The translations under genes and the position numbers were made by a program. The notes under the pieces were generated by a model, which was given only the letters and a program-made list of their open reading frames with translations, was not told the DNA's origin and made no database searches. This document shows, one piece after another, positions 34,170 through 46,369 of a stretch of 64,000 bases of DNA (position 1 is its first letter; each line of letters begins with the position of its first letter). The DNA lies in the NCBI GenBank assembly GCA_009617715.1, contig VTFK01000052.1, forward strand, positions 310,001 to 374,000. The letters run 5' to 3'. The DNA is from Plectrocnemia conspersa. Lineage: Eukaryota; Arthropoda; Insecta; Trichoptera; Polycentropodidae.

Positions 34170-36765
34170 TATGCATTAAATATTAACACTTCAAAACGTT
34201 ATTTTTTTCAATTTCGTTTTTCATTACAAAAATATATTTTTGTTCGGTTCTGGTTTTCATTTCATAAATAATAACAGTTTTATATTTAGCTCTAAGTAAT
34301 TTTTTAAATGTTTTTATTTGCATTCAAATTTTATTTTCCACCATTATTTATGCTGAGTAGTCCAACTTTTTTTAAAGACCTCTTTGGATTTTTTTTATAA
34401 ATCAAACATTTATTCAAATTTTACAATTATTTGACTAACAGTACCTCCGTTAAACCCAAAATTAATATTTCTCGTGACTTGCGCTGTATTGTGTTTCAGT
34501 CTGAGCTCGTACAAAAAATATACGTAAATATTATGTCGACACCTTAATGCATAAAAGCCTAAAAAAGTCTAAGTCTTTTGACTGATTAAAAATCAGCCAC
34601 CTAATATTACAATAAATTTTATAAAATTAAATTTTATTTATATTGGTCATTTATTTTTGACAAACGATTCAATAGTATCTGAATTCTTTATCGGTTAGGT
34701 GATAAATTAAATTAAAGAACTGGTTACAAATTTGAATCTGCGTAAAAATATTAATTTGTGTAAGGTATTCGTTAATGCCAAATAATTAAAATGTTATAAA
34801 TATTCTAGAATATTTTTTAATTAGCCATGGTTTATTTAGTTATATAGATTATATTATAAATGTTCTTACACTTCATGTGTATACTGCATTATTGATTTTA
34901 TTGTATCTAAAGCTATTCCATGTTTCATGTCAAATAGTGATTCAGACAATATCATTGTATCTATGAAAACGTTAGTAGAGATTAGAATTGACAAAATACG
35001 TGACTCACAATTCGAGCTATTCTTTTTTTTTTTCGTCATTTTAACTGCAGTAAGAATTATCGTTTTGAATTCAGACAGACGTTGAAAAATGTGTAATGGA
35101 AATATTTAATACTATAAATTAAAAACTCAATAATTTATATTTGTTTACAATTATAAATTGATTTTTTAACGTTATCGTTAGCATAGTGGTGATCCTTATA
35201 TATGTATTGTACATATATCAGATGTCCTTATATCTATCTATAATATATGAAACAAAACGAAGTTATTCTTTCATCATGATCTGAGATGTCAAAATGAATA
35301 ATCAGGTCCGGAAATAATGAAATATATTATGCCTTTGACAATTTGGATAACTATTGATATTTTGTTATATTGTATTCTACTTTTAGAAATCGGTTATGAT
35401 TATTAATATTATTTATGATAAATATGTAGTATATTTATATTCAGCTACTATTTAATATGAAATATATCTTCGTGAACGGATATTACCAAATCAACTACAA
35501 TTTAATTTGTGTTAAAGATTGGTAAGTTAGGTTATTGACAAGTCTGTCAATAATAACTTATCATAAAATTTAATACTATTTAAAAAAAAATTAAAAAAAA
35601 ATCGGGTTGGGTGTAAAAATAACTACCATTACTAAAGATTAATTGACACTACAAATTTTACCAGTGAATATTTGCAAATCATTAAGTAAATACATACATA
35701 AACGTGGACAATCTTTAGAAGTGACAAATGTGGTACACTTCGTTTGTCATCAAGCTGGCAAAAGATATAGCGAAAAATGTCTCTAAGTAACTGTTCAAAA
35801 TGATCTGGTGGTGCTTCTTATATTCCGCAATGAAAGGTATTTACTTTATTAACAGTGAAATAATTTTAATATATAACTGTAAAGTGTTTCTTTAAAGTTT
35901 ATCAGTGCAATAAAAATAATAAATAAAATTTGCATTTAATTAAAATATTTCAAATATAAAGGTAAATGTGGAAATATATTTGACTGGCCCTGGATAAATA
36001 CCCTAATTAAACCAATGAAATATAAATCGTTATTTGAGTATTAATTTTTAATTAAAGTCTTTAAATATTAAGCATCTTTGTTGTATGTTAAAATATATTT
36101 CTGGTTTCGTCATCAGCAATGATTTTTTCGTCTTGTTTGCGAATATTCCAAAGAAACAGATGTTTTTAATGCATCTATCTTGTCTCAATATAAAAATATT
36201 TATGTAAATAATAACTTAATTAAAAAGATTCACTATTTCTTCCATATATGCAAATTTAGCTATCCATTCATCTATCAACGAAAGGTCTAATAAAGTCGAG
36301 TTTTACTTTTTCAGAAAATTTTTAATTTCTTTTGCTCAGTTCAGCAAATTGGTAGAGTGCTCTGGTGTAGCAAAATATGTTGTAAGTCTATACTATCGCA
36401 CAATATCGCGAATAGCCTGGACTTTAGAGTTAAAATCTCCGATAAATGGTATTTGTTAGTTTAGTTTTTAGCTTAAATGCAATTATAGTATTAAATATAA
36501 TTCAATCGCTATTAAGTATTTTGTCAAAACGCGTTGCTATTTCCTTTTCATAAAGTCTAAATTGTCGTTTACTTTAGCATTAACTACTCAATTGGTTGAA
36601 CTTCTTGCCAGGCCATAAAACATTTGAAGGAACATTTTCTCTAGTATGGAATGTCACAAAAGCGCAAGTTCTAAGAAAAGCGATAATATATCTCTATGTG
36701 TAAGGAGTAGACTAAAAATAGGAATAGTTTGTGATAAGCAAAGTAAACAACTGATCACAAGATCG
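34170..36765. other. AT-rich non-coding DNA
   Basis: No gene is recognised. A segment near 36335-36390 (GGTAGAGTGCTCTGG) recalls the D-arm side of a tRNA, but no B-box or cloverleaf follows. Confidence 0.45.
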
Positions 36766-36774
36766 CTCGGATAA

Positions 36775-37510
36775 TAACATAACCGGCACACCCCTCGCCG
36801 AACAACTTGTCAAATCCGGCAAAAACTTGTTGACAGCGTCGTCTGCCCGACAAAGTTTTTCCCCTCGTGTATGCATCTTCTATCGACTCAGGTGGGCTGT
36901 TACGTAAGATTCCGGACGCCTGATGCTGTCCCGCGGGGGATCCTCAAGGTCACTCCCGTCATCCGGCACAGCCGGCCCGAATCAAAATAGTATTGTGGCC
37001 TATTCGGTATAGGCCCGTTGTCGTCGCGTCTTAGTAGTTGAATGCGCGGGCCGCACATGCGCGTGTCCCGCGTCCGGGGCGGGCGCGGGTGTGGTGCGGG
37101 CCGATGCTCACACTCGGCACAGTTCCCGAGCCGTGGCGGCGCCGACACCCGCGCCGCGGCCCACGGCCCCCGGGCCCTCCCCCCGCGATGGCGCGAACCC
37201 ACTGGCGCCTCCAGACGCGCCCCTAACAAAGAACACCATCCAAAACTTAAAAAAAAGGACAAAAATCGAGCCGAAAATTAATAAATAAAAAAACACCGCC
37301 CCCTAAAAAGTGATGTGATATCTTAAAAAAAAAACAATAACAAGCATCAGAATTGAATAGAAAATAAAACCAAATAAAACATCAACGAAAAAAAATAATA
37401 CTGTCATTGTCACGAGACACCCTTGCTTTTTTACGCGTCCGAAAAATAATGCGTTCGCGATAGCGTGGCAAGCGTGAGACGCGAATAAACAGTGACGTAA
37501 CATCATCAAA
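36775..37510 (+). promoter_or_regulatory. CpG island, likely host promoter / first exon
   Basis: This is the only strongly GC-rich segment of the window. The core, 36900-37215, is packed with CpG (for example GGGCGGGCGCGGGTGTGGTG near 37078 and GGCGGCGCCGACACC near 37135). A second CpG patch at 37430-37500 includes GCGTTCGCGATAGCG. Immediately after the core the plus strand becomes A-rich and T-poor (37225-37420), as in many insect 5' untranslated regions. No TATA box is evident. Frames inside the island (120 codons on minus, several on plus) are Arg/Pro/Gly-rich and overlap each other, as GC-rich DNA produces by chance, so I call no protein. Confidence 0.5.
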
Positions 37511-37661
37511 GCAGACGCATCTTTATTTAATGATTTAATTTAAATACTCTATTTTTTTATTCACTAATCGCTTTTATATTTTAATGTAAATAAATAAATA
37601 AATATATATATATATATACATATATACATATATATATACATATATATATTTATATATATAA

Positions 37662-37726
<65 letters not shown>

Positions 37727-38004
37727 TATTTATATAAATATATGTATATATATATACATATATACAAACAAACAAAAAACCACTGCCATTTTGCGATTTA
37801 TATAAATATTTAATAAATATACATCGAATGCTTTTTTATGTCGCTTTTTTTCACTTTATTTTCTCTAATTTAAAATAATAATATAATTAAAAATACAAGT
37901 CCATCCATTAATGTTTATATACTAAATAAACGCGGCGTAAAAATGAGTACAACAAGAAGCAATAATATTATAAAAAAATAACAACGCAATAATTAGATAT
38001 TTTG

Positions 38005-38035
<31 letters not shown>

Positions 38036-38081
38036 AACAAAAGTGCTCAGAACTTACATATATTAAAGGAAAATCGTAAGT
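37511..38081 (+). promoter_or_regulatory. A-rich tract and donor-like site after the CpG island
   Basis: The plus strand stays A-rich after the island and ends in a GTAAGT splice-donor-like hexamer at 38076-38081. If the island is a promoter firing rightwards, 37.1-38.07 kb could be a long non-coding first exon interrupted by the TA microsatellite. No acceptor or coding exon is visible in the remaining 26 kb. This is inference only. Confidence 0.25.
37587..37766. repeat. TA-rich microsatellite (TA, CATA, TAAA units)
   Basis: About 180 bp of alternating TA with regular ACATATATAC interruptions, opened by four TAAA units. The minus-strand 67-codon Tyr/Ile frame here is a by-product of the repeat. 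A shorter TA run follows at 38005-38024. Confidence 0.95.
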
Positions 38082-39250
38082 GAAATTCTTTGTATTGCTC
38101 ACGAGAGATTAAGTCAATCTAACTTTAACAATAATTACAGTATAAAATTTAGAGAATGTCGTATACGTCATAATCATATGAATCAGGTTTGTGCGGTTAG
38201 ATGTCAAACTTGAATATGTAACAAAACTTTCTTTGCATATCTGCCTTTATAGAACAAACTTAACCCCTCCATTTAAACAAGTCAAAAAAGTTCAAAGTTT
38301 AATCATATTTTTTAAACTTGAACAAAATCAAAATAATTTTGGAACGGATTTAGCTGCTTTTTATAAATTAAATTGAGACTAAAAACTTTTAGTACAACCT
38401 AAGATTTTTTGTCACAAACAAATATTTGTTGTTAAATTTTAAGGACGAACACATGTTTGTCGTTAAAATTAATTTAAATTAAAAAATAAATTTAAACTTT
38501 GTCATTGTTATACGAATCAAAAAATGAATCTAAATAATCCTCATTCATTTCAGAGCGAATTTATCCCGAGCATGAAGTGGTTAACCACTTTTTGTTAAAA
38601 AGTTTAATTTTATACTGCAGATTATTCTCAAATAAACCTAATTACGTAACGTTTGAATTTTTTCCTAATTATGAATACTCTTACATAAAATAAAGCACAT
38701 ATTTCATTGACATCCTAATATCAAAATCACCAAAATAATTCATAGCATATTATACAATAAAGTTAACGGTTAGCTGACTCATTCTCTCAATAAATTTATC
38801 GTATTAAATGTAAATATCGTCGGTATGTGAAAAAACAATTTGCTAGAAACGGTTAAAATGATCATCATTTTATTGAAATACGTTGAGTTTTTTTTTTTCT
38901 TATGTACGAGCCAATTTTCATCTCATGGATTTTCGTTTCAATTACATACTTTTTACTCGTATTTGGAACAATCCACAGTGTTCGTGGCCAACTGACGTTC
39001 CAGAATCGATATGGCTTCTTGGCAATCCTCCGGGATTTTATACCATATACACAACCGTATCGTAATAATAATACGAATGTAAGTGTATGTGTAACATAAT
39101 TCGGCATATATGTGTTAAAATGTTATATTACATGTATATTATTATACATACATACAGAAAAAAAAAATTATAAGGCGCCAATTTCTTGAGACTAGACAAA
39201 TATTATACTATAATATAAAGACGTAAAACGATTATAAACTAATATATACA
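38082..39250. other. AT-rich non-coding DNA
   Basis: No gene is recognised. The mutually overlapping short frames near 38865-39107 on both strands lie in less biased sequence but match no family. A perfect 14-bp palindrome, AGTGGTTAACCACT, lies near 38577. Confidence 0.45.
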
Positions 39251-39254
39251 CACA

Positions 39255-40654
39255 CATAAGTTAGTAGCAGTAAATATAGGTATTTGATCTGAAAATTTAG
39301 ATCGAATACTTAAGGAAGAAGCATAGAAATAACGAAAAATCAACAACAGCATCCGTTAAATTATACAAATTAAATGTTTTTATAGATTGTTTTATCACTG
39401 ATTTGACTTTTAGATTTAGTGCAGCAAAATAAATAAGTAATACATTCAGTCTCACGTGTTTATTCCTGAAAGAAAATCTAAAAAAATCGGCATCGAATCT
39501 ATCCCGAAAATATTTTTTTAAATATGGCATTTCAGTAAAATCATATCGGAATACATTTTCACCAGCAGATATTTATTTTTATATGATTTCAACGTTTATA
39601 TATGTAGTAATATATCATATATTTAAGTATCATTGTTTATTTACATCCGAGTAGATATATATTTCTACTAGCGAAAATTTAATTTGACAGATAGGCGCTA
39701 ATATGCTGCTCTAAAATGTCTATGAAGCTCATTTTGACAGTTGCGATACGTCCATTTGCTGTTCAAACCCTAACCTAACTAATAAAAGTTCTAAAAATAA
39801 TTATAGATTTACACTTTTATTAGGTCAAGTTCAAAATACAAACTATGCTAACTTATCTATTAAGTAAAAATAAGCAAAAGAATAGGTACAAACAGACATC
39901 GCATTTCACATATTGCTCCATAATTTGTCTTCATTTTAAAATTACACTATATTTTAAAAATATGATAGCCATCCTTACCAATATTACTAAGGACTTTCAA
40001 TATAAGACGGTTGATCGAAATATTTTAAAATCGAATTTTGGTCAATAGGAGAGCGCAAAAACAATTATCACTTCTCAGAAGGCAAAAATTCATGTCAAAA
40101 GCAATAAAATGGGGAACGCTCGGTAACGAGCGTTCCCACTGCGACGGCGACGGCACGATTTTATTGCTTTTGACGTGGATTTTTGACTTCTGAGAAGTGA
40201 TAATTGATTTTTGCACTCTCCTATTGGTTCAAAATTCGGTTTATATGTACTTTATTCAATTATCATTCGTAATATTGTTATAAAAAATCCTAATATAAAC
40301 GCTTCATAATCGAACGTTCTTACCCCGATAGCACGATTTTATTGCTTTGACCTCGACTGTAAATTCACTATATGGCAACACTGAGCAGCAAAGAAAACAC
40401 GATTAATTATCAAGTAAATATTATGAATAGATATTTTTTATAATTTTTAATGCCTAATTAAAATATTTCGCATAAATTATGAATTAAGAAAATATATCAC
40501 AACGGTGGCTAATTTTTAGATTTATTAACTCCTACCCATTATTATTTATTCAAGAAATTATCTTACGATGTTAAAAATATATAAAATGCCATTTTCGTCA
40601 TGAGGTCCGGAATCATTGTTTTTCCAGGGCCCGAGTTCGATCTCAATGGCCCTG
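39255..40654 (+). repeat. Hairpin repeat family, copy B
   Basis: Same family as 18186-19538. It carries TTAGTAGCAGTAAAT at the start, ACGAAAAATCAACAACAGCA, GCGCTAATATGCTGCTCTAA near 39695, the inverted repeat 40026-40242, TGGCAACACTGAGCAGC near 40373, and the right-end mini-palindrome CAGGGCCC...GGCCCTG. The minus-strand 63-codon frame at 40025-40216 lies in the hairpin and is not a gene. Confidence 0.82.
40026..40242. repeat. Inverted repeat of copy B, one arm shortened
   Basis: The arms pair around GCTCGGTAACGAGC like in the other copies, but the left arm lacks the GC-rich stretch between AATAAAAT and GGGAACGCTCG that the right arm keeps. The hairpin would therefore carry a bulge of about 25 nt. 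Confidence 0.9.
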
Positions 40655-41020
40655 AGTACGAGTACAATAATAAAATTGCATAGTCTTGTAGCTTAGTACT
40701 TGTCGCGTTTCTTTATTTGATCTTTAATTGTCTTTTCTAAAAATCGGATTCAGTTCTTAGATTTTAGACTTCTGCTGATTTTTCGGCCTTCCTAGAGTTA
40801 TCTTAATCGGTACTTAGCATAGCTCCGCTTGGTCAGAGCATTTGATACACTTCTTATGATTCATTTTTTTATTAGATCCTATTCATTGGGAAGCTACAAA
40901 ACATTTTTTTTATATTCAAAAAATTTCGCCATTGGTCAGATATCGTGCTATTTGAGATCTGAGGGCTTGCTTATTTGCATCTCGTATGCGAACGTTTCGA
41001 CTACCGATGTTGAGATCATC
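40655..41020. other. Non-coding DNA before the MITE
   Basis: Moderately AT-rich and less repetitive than most of the window. No gene is recognised; the short frames on both strands at 40829-41131 run across the MITE boundary and are not credible genes. Confidence 0.45.
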
Positions 41021-41028
41021 ATCTAAAG

Positions 41029-41644
41029 CAGAGGTCCCTAAACCTTTTTGTCTCGTAGACCATTTGTCATGTTTTTCGGTTTTGGGTAGACCCCCTGCTT
41101 GCTTGATATTGATGTTTTGAAAATTCATCAACTTGTGTTTTTGACAGCTGGTATCGTGCTACTCACTTTGAAAGATTTCTACTATCTGTGTATGTGGATT
41201 ATTCCATTCATTGAAAGCCAAAAATAAAGTCACCCACATTTACATCTCATGGATCCGTAATTTTATTTTTCACTGACATGGACCCCTTGCAGGTCGTCGT
41301 CAACCCCTAGGGGTCGATATAGACCACTTTGAGAATCACAGTGGTATATCATTATGTGCAGGTTTTTACAAGTTCAAAATGTATTGCGACCACAAAGCAA
41401 ATGCCTACATCCTACAACTTACACAATTTTATAAACATATATAATGATTTTTTTACTTCATAGGTATTTTTATAAATAATGTATATGTCTTTATTTTATA
41501 AGATTATAATCTAAGTAGATAGGTACTATCAGTGGTTGTTGAGATCCACTTCAGTGGACCCCCATTTTTATTTCATGGACCACCAAATTTTTTTCGCTGA
41601 CGTAGACCCCTGGGGGTTGATATAGACCACTTTGGGAATCACTG
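41029..41644 (+). mobile_element. hAT MITE with a duplicated right end
   Basis: The element is 616 bp with a left end CAGAGGTCCCTAAACC and a right end, read inward, CAGTGATTCCCAAAGTGGTC. A perfect 8-bp duplication, ATCTAAAG, lies at 41021-41028 and 41645-41652. Inside, a second copy of the right end (GGTCGATATAGACCACTTTG, about 41310-41330, followed by AGAATCACAG) lies 300 bp before the true one (GGTTGATATAGACCACTTTG, about 41615-41635). No transposase is present. The internal end suggests one copy inserted into another, or a duplication inside the element. Confidence 0.9.
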
Positions 41645-41652
41645 ATCTAAAG

Positions 41653-43080
41653 CGTAGTCTTAGACTTTATCTCAGCCGCCACAGACTTTTAAGCTGTGTC
41701 ATTGATTTTATCATGTGATTTTTAAAATCAATATAATATAAAAAACTTTTTAAAATCATAAAGTAATTTTCTTTAGACCAGTAACATAAATTAGCACACG
41801 CTGGGAAAAAAATAATTTTAAAAGTTAAATTATAAAAAAGGTATACTATAATTATATACGTATGTATTACTTATACGTTACATATAAAATGACAAGTACA
41901 GTAAAAAAATATTTCATTGCAATACTACGGTCGTACGCCCAATGAATTACAGTGGGGTCAATCAGTATCATCTAGGTTATTCAATCAATAATGTTTATTT
42001 ACTTCAGTTGATTTGATTAACGTTGCACAAATTTATTAGGAAAATATTTTTAGTTGATTTTCGTCAATCAGTAAAGGTTTTAAATGCGTTATATTTTATT
42101 GTATGTATGCTAAATTTTAATTGATATTATTATTAACCAATATTTTGATAGTACAGTAAGATGCATAATTTGACACATTAACATTTTAATAATGTTAGTC
42201 TTTATATTATGCTTCCAGGTTGAGCTTAACTACTAGCAACGAGTCTTTGTTCAGAAGTTGAAATTTTCTTTGTTAAAAATATGTGTGTATGTGTGTGTTA
42301 TACTCACATCGTTGAATTAAGAAAAAGTCGCACTGCTTAAGATCAGAACGGCGCATGCGCTAAATCTACCATGCGGAGAAAACAAACGATGACAGTTCCA
42401 TAAGAGTGTAATGGAATTTAGTAAAGAATCCTTTGTACTAAAAACTTTTTCCTCTTGTGTTTATACACTGTAAGCAACTCTTACTAATTCGCATTATAAA
42501 AAAAGCATAACGTTAACTACTTAATTATGTATTGTAATACTTTAGCTCTCGAATTCTTGTTTTATACGAGTATGTAAAGATTTTTGTTCAGAGATCAGAT
42601 TCTGGTCCAAAATTTGAGCAATTTTGAGTTTTATACCGCGAATTCTCCCCGCAGTGACTCACAATCCAGAGGAGAATAGGAGTGGGTGAGGGTGGTGGGA
42701 GTAGAAACAAGATTACATAAGTTGGCACGGCTCGCGGTTAACGTCCGTGACTATTGGGGTTTTCCGCGATGTCCAAAGTCAAATCCGAGATTAATAAAGC
42801 GTATTATCGAAAAGTTACCGAACGGGAAGTTTTTTTAAAGAGATTCTATCTTGTACTGAAAAATAAAAGATCCATCCCCCGAAAAGCTTCTTGTATTATG
42901 ATCACGAGTTACGTAACGATCCTTGTCAGGAAAGGATTTAAAATTCTTTAAAGCAAACTTTTTTTGTACCGTGGTTGTTATCAGATACCTAAGCATACAT
43001 GTTTATGTATGCAGTGTCATTGCTTACTTACCGAAAGGTCAACCCTAAGCGATACGATAATAATATGAGAATATTATAAT
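41653..43080. other. Non-coding DNA with a GC-richer patch
   Basis: AT-rich overall. 42330-42420 and 42630-42960 are less biased; the latter includes GGAGTGGGTGAGGGTGGTGG and a 65-codon plus-strand frame at 42754-42951 that I cannot match to any family. It could be unique regulatory DNA or an exon fragment; the evidence is too thin to choose. Confidence 0.4.
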
Positions 43081-43150
43081 TAAGGGCTAAAATTACGTAA
43101 GCCGTAAGGCGCTTGACTGTTCCATAGCCGTGGGTTGAATTTCCACAACA
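43081..43150 (+). repeat. tRNA-like / SINE-like fragment
   Basis: GTAAGGCGCTTGACTGT resembles the D-arm to anticodon side of a tRNA with an A-box-like start, and 45 nt later GGGTTGAATTTCCAC resembles a B-box with one change. The cloverleaf cannot be closed. A tRNA-derived SINE remnant or tRNA pseudogene is the likeliest reading. Confidence 0.5.
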
Positions 43151-44625
43151 AAACAGATTTTTTATTTAAAATTAAAATAAACCTGACATTATAAAAAAAT
43201 ATATTAATAAAAAGTTAAAAAATATTTTAAATAAATATAAAAAAATCGCAAATCTCAGTTTTAGTCAGCATCTATATCTGCTCTCATTGCTTTTCATCAA
43301 CAACCTACATGCGAAAATATATTAACTCAAAAAAAAACATCACAAGTTTCATCTTTTATTATTTTAATTATTGATTTTTAAGGTCAGTAATTTTATTTTA
43401 TTTGTTGAAGGCATCTAAGCTTTTTAAGTCAATTTTCTGAAAAAAAAGTATTAATATTTAATTTCGCGCGTACACGTATTTTTATCGGTGTATCTTATAA
43501 ACTTATTTCCAGAGGTTCTGAAACATTATTTAGGTCCATTGCTGAAGATACAGTATCTTTATTTGTAATATTCGATGTTAAATTAATTTAACTTTAGTGT
43601 GAAGTTAAGTTATAATTTATATATTCATGTACAAATTTTAATTTATTAATCAAATTAAAAAATTAAATTCACGCTTGAATGACCTAACAGGAAGAATAAT
43701 TGAATTTTGAGCAGATTTCCCGAGGAATTCGCCTATGATTTTTCCCTGCGAATATTATACCTACGTATACAGAAATATCTTGTTCAGTGCGAATTCCTAG
43801 CGAATTCCCTTTGGTAGTTGAGAGGCTGTACGTTAATCCGATAATTTACTCGCTCCGCTGCGACTTTGAGAAAACGTATGAATTTCACAGAGACATCTCG
43901 GATAGTATGAAAGTGCTTTCCTACATTATGCTTCTCATTCTTGCACACAAACACATATTTTTTGTTGTTATTGCAGATACGAACATAACCGAGATTTTCA
44001 ATGTTTCCTATTAACTTACAAGGTCTATCTATTCAAGGTGGTCTAAACGAATATATGTATGTATGTATAATATATGATTTTATTTGTATATGATATATGG
44101 TAAATTGCACCGTCATGGATAAAAATGAAATATTTTTGAAACTCTATGAATAATAATTATAAATGTTCGGTGATGTAAGTGTTGTTATATAAAATCATCA
44201 ATCATATTTTTTGTAAATAAGAGTTAATATGAAGTGTAAATGTATTAAACTTAAACAATTAATTGCAATTAAGAAATACATTTATTACAATAAAAAAATA
44301 TTATTTTTACAACTTAAAAAACACATAATAATATATATGTGTAGGTACAACATTTAAGATGTATTCGTAATCATTACTTATTTTTTTAACTAAACTTATT
44401 TAAATGACTGAATGAATATGCCACAAAAAAATTAGACAATGAACTCGATGAATCATTGATTAATTCCATATTTTAGAAAAGCAAGAGTACAATAAAATAT
44501 TACTATTTTACCTAATTACTGTTTATTAGTACTATTTAAAAAAATTACGATATGATATTAGGAATTTAATTATGATTTTTAAAACATATTCAAAATTTTA
44601 CTGTTTTATTTTTTATATTAAGTTC
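43151..44625. other. AT-rich non-coding DNA
   Basis: No gene is recognised. The 75-codon plus-strand frame at 43787-44014 lies in less biased DNA and ends near an acceptor-like TTTTTTGTTGTTATTGCAG (about 43975), but there is no matching protein. Confidence 0.4.
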
Positions 44626-44630
44626 GTTAC

Positions 44631-44983
44631 TTGTTATGGGTTTTTATTTTTTTATTTAAACAATTATTTAAGCAGTTTGCGATAAAATGTTATGTATTAT
44701 GTAATATAAAAAATAATATTACGACTATAGTTAGTGGCTTAGTCAACCTTTCCAAATATCGAAACAGTTTTGAAATGTTTTTAACATTACCAATATATAA
44801 TGAAAATGCCGAACGATCTTTTTCGGATCTTAAGCGATTTAAAAATCACTTAAGAAATAGTCTTGAATAGTAAAATCTTCAGATTATGTTTATAGAAAAT
44901 GATCTCATCCAAAAATTACATTTTAATATCATCATCGATAAGTTTGCTGCAGCTAAAAGAAAAAATGAATACTATAAATATTA
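44631..44983 (+). pseudogene. ZMYM1-like hAT transposase, C-terminal fragment
   Basis: Plus-strand translation gives FEMFLTLPIYNENAERSFSD, then FKNHLRNSLE, two adjacent stops, then in the same frame MFIENDLIQKL and IIIDKFAAAKRK. This is the dimerisation domain of hAT proteins of the zinc finger MYM-type 1 group (LTLPV...AERSFSxLKxIKxxLRxxM...LSIENDxxxxLDF...FAxxKxRK). Only about 100 codons of some 600 remain recognisable; upstream sequence is too decayed. It is a different copy from the relic at 5620-5880, on the opposite strand. Confidence 0.85.
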
Positions 44984-44989
44984 AATTCT

Positions 44990-45960
44990 CTGATGACTTT
45001 TTTTTAATAATTAGCATATTCAATTTGTTATGAATTATATATTATAAAAAAAAATTAATTAAAAAAAAATTATGGATATAATGCTTACAATATTTGAGTT
45101 TAATTTAAGTCAATTTAATATGTAACTAAGAAAATTTTAAGTATGTTGATCTAAAAAATATAATTTTTGCCATTATTAAGAATTAAAATTTATTTATATC
45201 ATTAGTGTCACTGAATACAAATCCATGTACTAAATAATATAATTGAAAAACAATACTCATAATTTATGTCAATATATTATTTTTAATTATTTGGACCCTT
45301 TGCTTTTCTATAACTGCTTTACGATTTCACAAGTCGCGTTACATGTTACATTTCCTATCATATATATGTGTGTGCTGGCTTCCACCTTCGTTGCTTATTT
45401 AAAAAAGATATTAACGTTTCTGAAAAAGAGGAACTTTATCGTATTTTATGCATGATACTTAAAACAATATAAAAGTATGAGTATTAATATGAAAATATTT
45501 TATGTTTAATGGGGCGAGGGGATTGGATCCAGTCTCTGAATATTTGTATATAGAAACCCCCAGAAATTTATAACGCCTTGGGCCAATAGCAAAGTAAATC
45601 CAGCCACTCAAAATAGCTTATGAGTAATATCATATAAAAAAAAATGCTCAGATGCAAGATGCTGTACAAATTGTTCGTTGTGGTGTGCAATAAAGAGAGG
45701 CAAACTTTGAAAATTTGAAAGGATGTTATACGATGTGTTAGTTTTATAAATTTTACTTAATGTATCTATATATAATATATACATAAAATAAAATATAGAT
45801 ACCATGATTATAGGGACGTTAATATTGCTCTATAATATTTTTATTTTTTTATGGATATGTTTTTTGTGTTTTATATATAATTTAAAAAATAGTTTTTAAA
45901 AAAATTTTTTTTTTTTTTTCACGGTGATGTCTGATAATATTTTTTGCGGAAGTGTATTAT
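44990..45960. other. AT-rich non-coding DNA
   Basis: No gene is recognised. Around 45500-45605 a less biased piece (GGGGCGAGGGGATTGGATCC) stands out but has no recognised identity. Confidence 0.45.
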
Positions 45961-45965
45961 AATAT

Positions 45966-46060
45966 ACAGTACCTGGCCATATTATTAGACCCAAGCAAAA
46001 TTTTGAATTTTGGATCTATTCAATGACAGAACAATGTCACATTTTCGCCAAATCCTTAAA
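45966..46060 (+). mobile_element. Possible Tc1-like terminal fragment
   Basis: CAGTACCTGGCCATATTATT (from 45967) followed by AGACCCAAGCAAAATTTTGA resembles the outer end of Tc1-like elements (CAGTxxTGGCCAxAxxxTTxxxAC). No matching opposite end or transposase was found nearby, so only one end survives. Confidence 0.4.
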
Positions 46061-46369
46061 AATCGTCATTGGACAGGTTGCAAGTTAAAGTAAAAATATA
46101 AGAAAATATTTCACTGAGCTTTTAGTGATTTTGATATGAATAGTTAATAAATTCTAATATGTTATTCCTTAATTAAATAATAAAAATATTTGCGTATTTA
46201 ATATGGATTATTATTGACGAATCTACTAAAGTTTTAATTATTTCTTATGAGGAAAGGGTGTTTTTTAAATACAAATACATTTAATTTTGGATGTCATGTC
46301 ATGCAAACCTTGTTCAAGCCTATGTACATTGCTTCCTGTACATTTAAGCATGCGTTTATTACTTGACTT

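Noticed and set aside
36335..36420. Possible tRNA gene (GGTAGAGTGCTCTGG)
   Set aside because: No B-box, no T-arm and no acceptor stem that pairs.
36900..37262. 120-codon minus-strand open frame in the CpG island
   Set aside because: Arg/Pro/Gly-rich, overlapped by several open frames on the other strand, matching no family; long frames arise by chance in GC-rich DNA because stop codons are AT-rich.
37564..37767. Tyr/Ile repeat protein on the minus strand
   Set aside because: Translation of the TA microsatellite.
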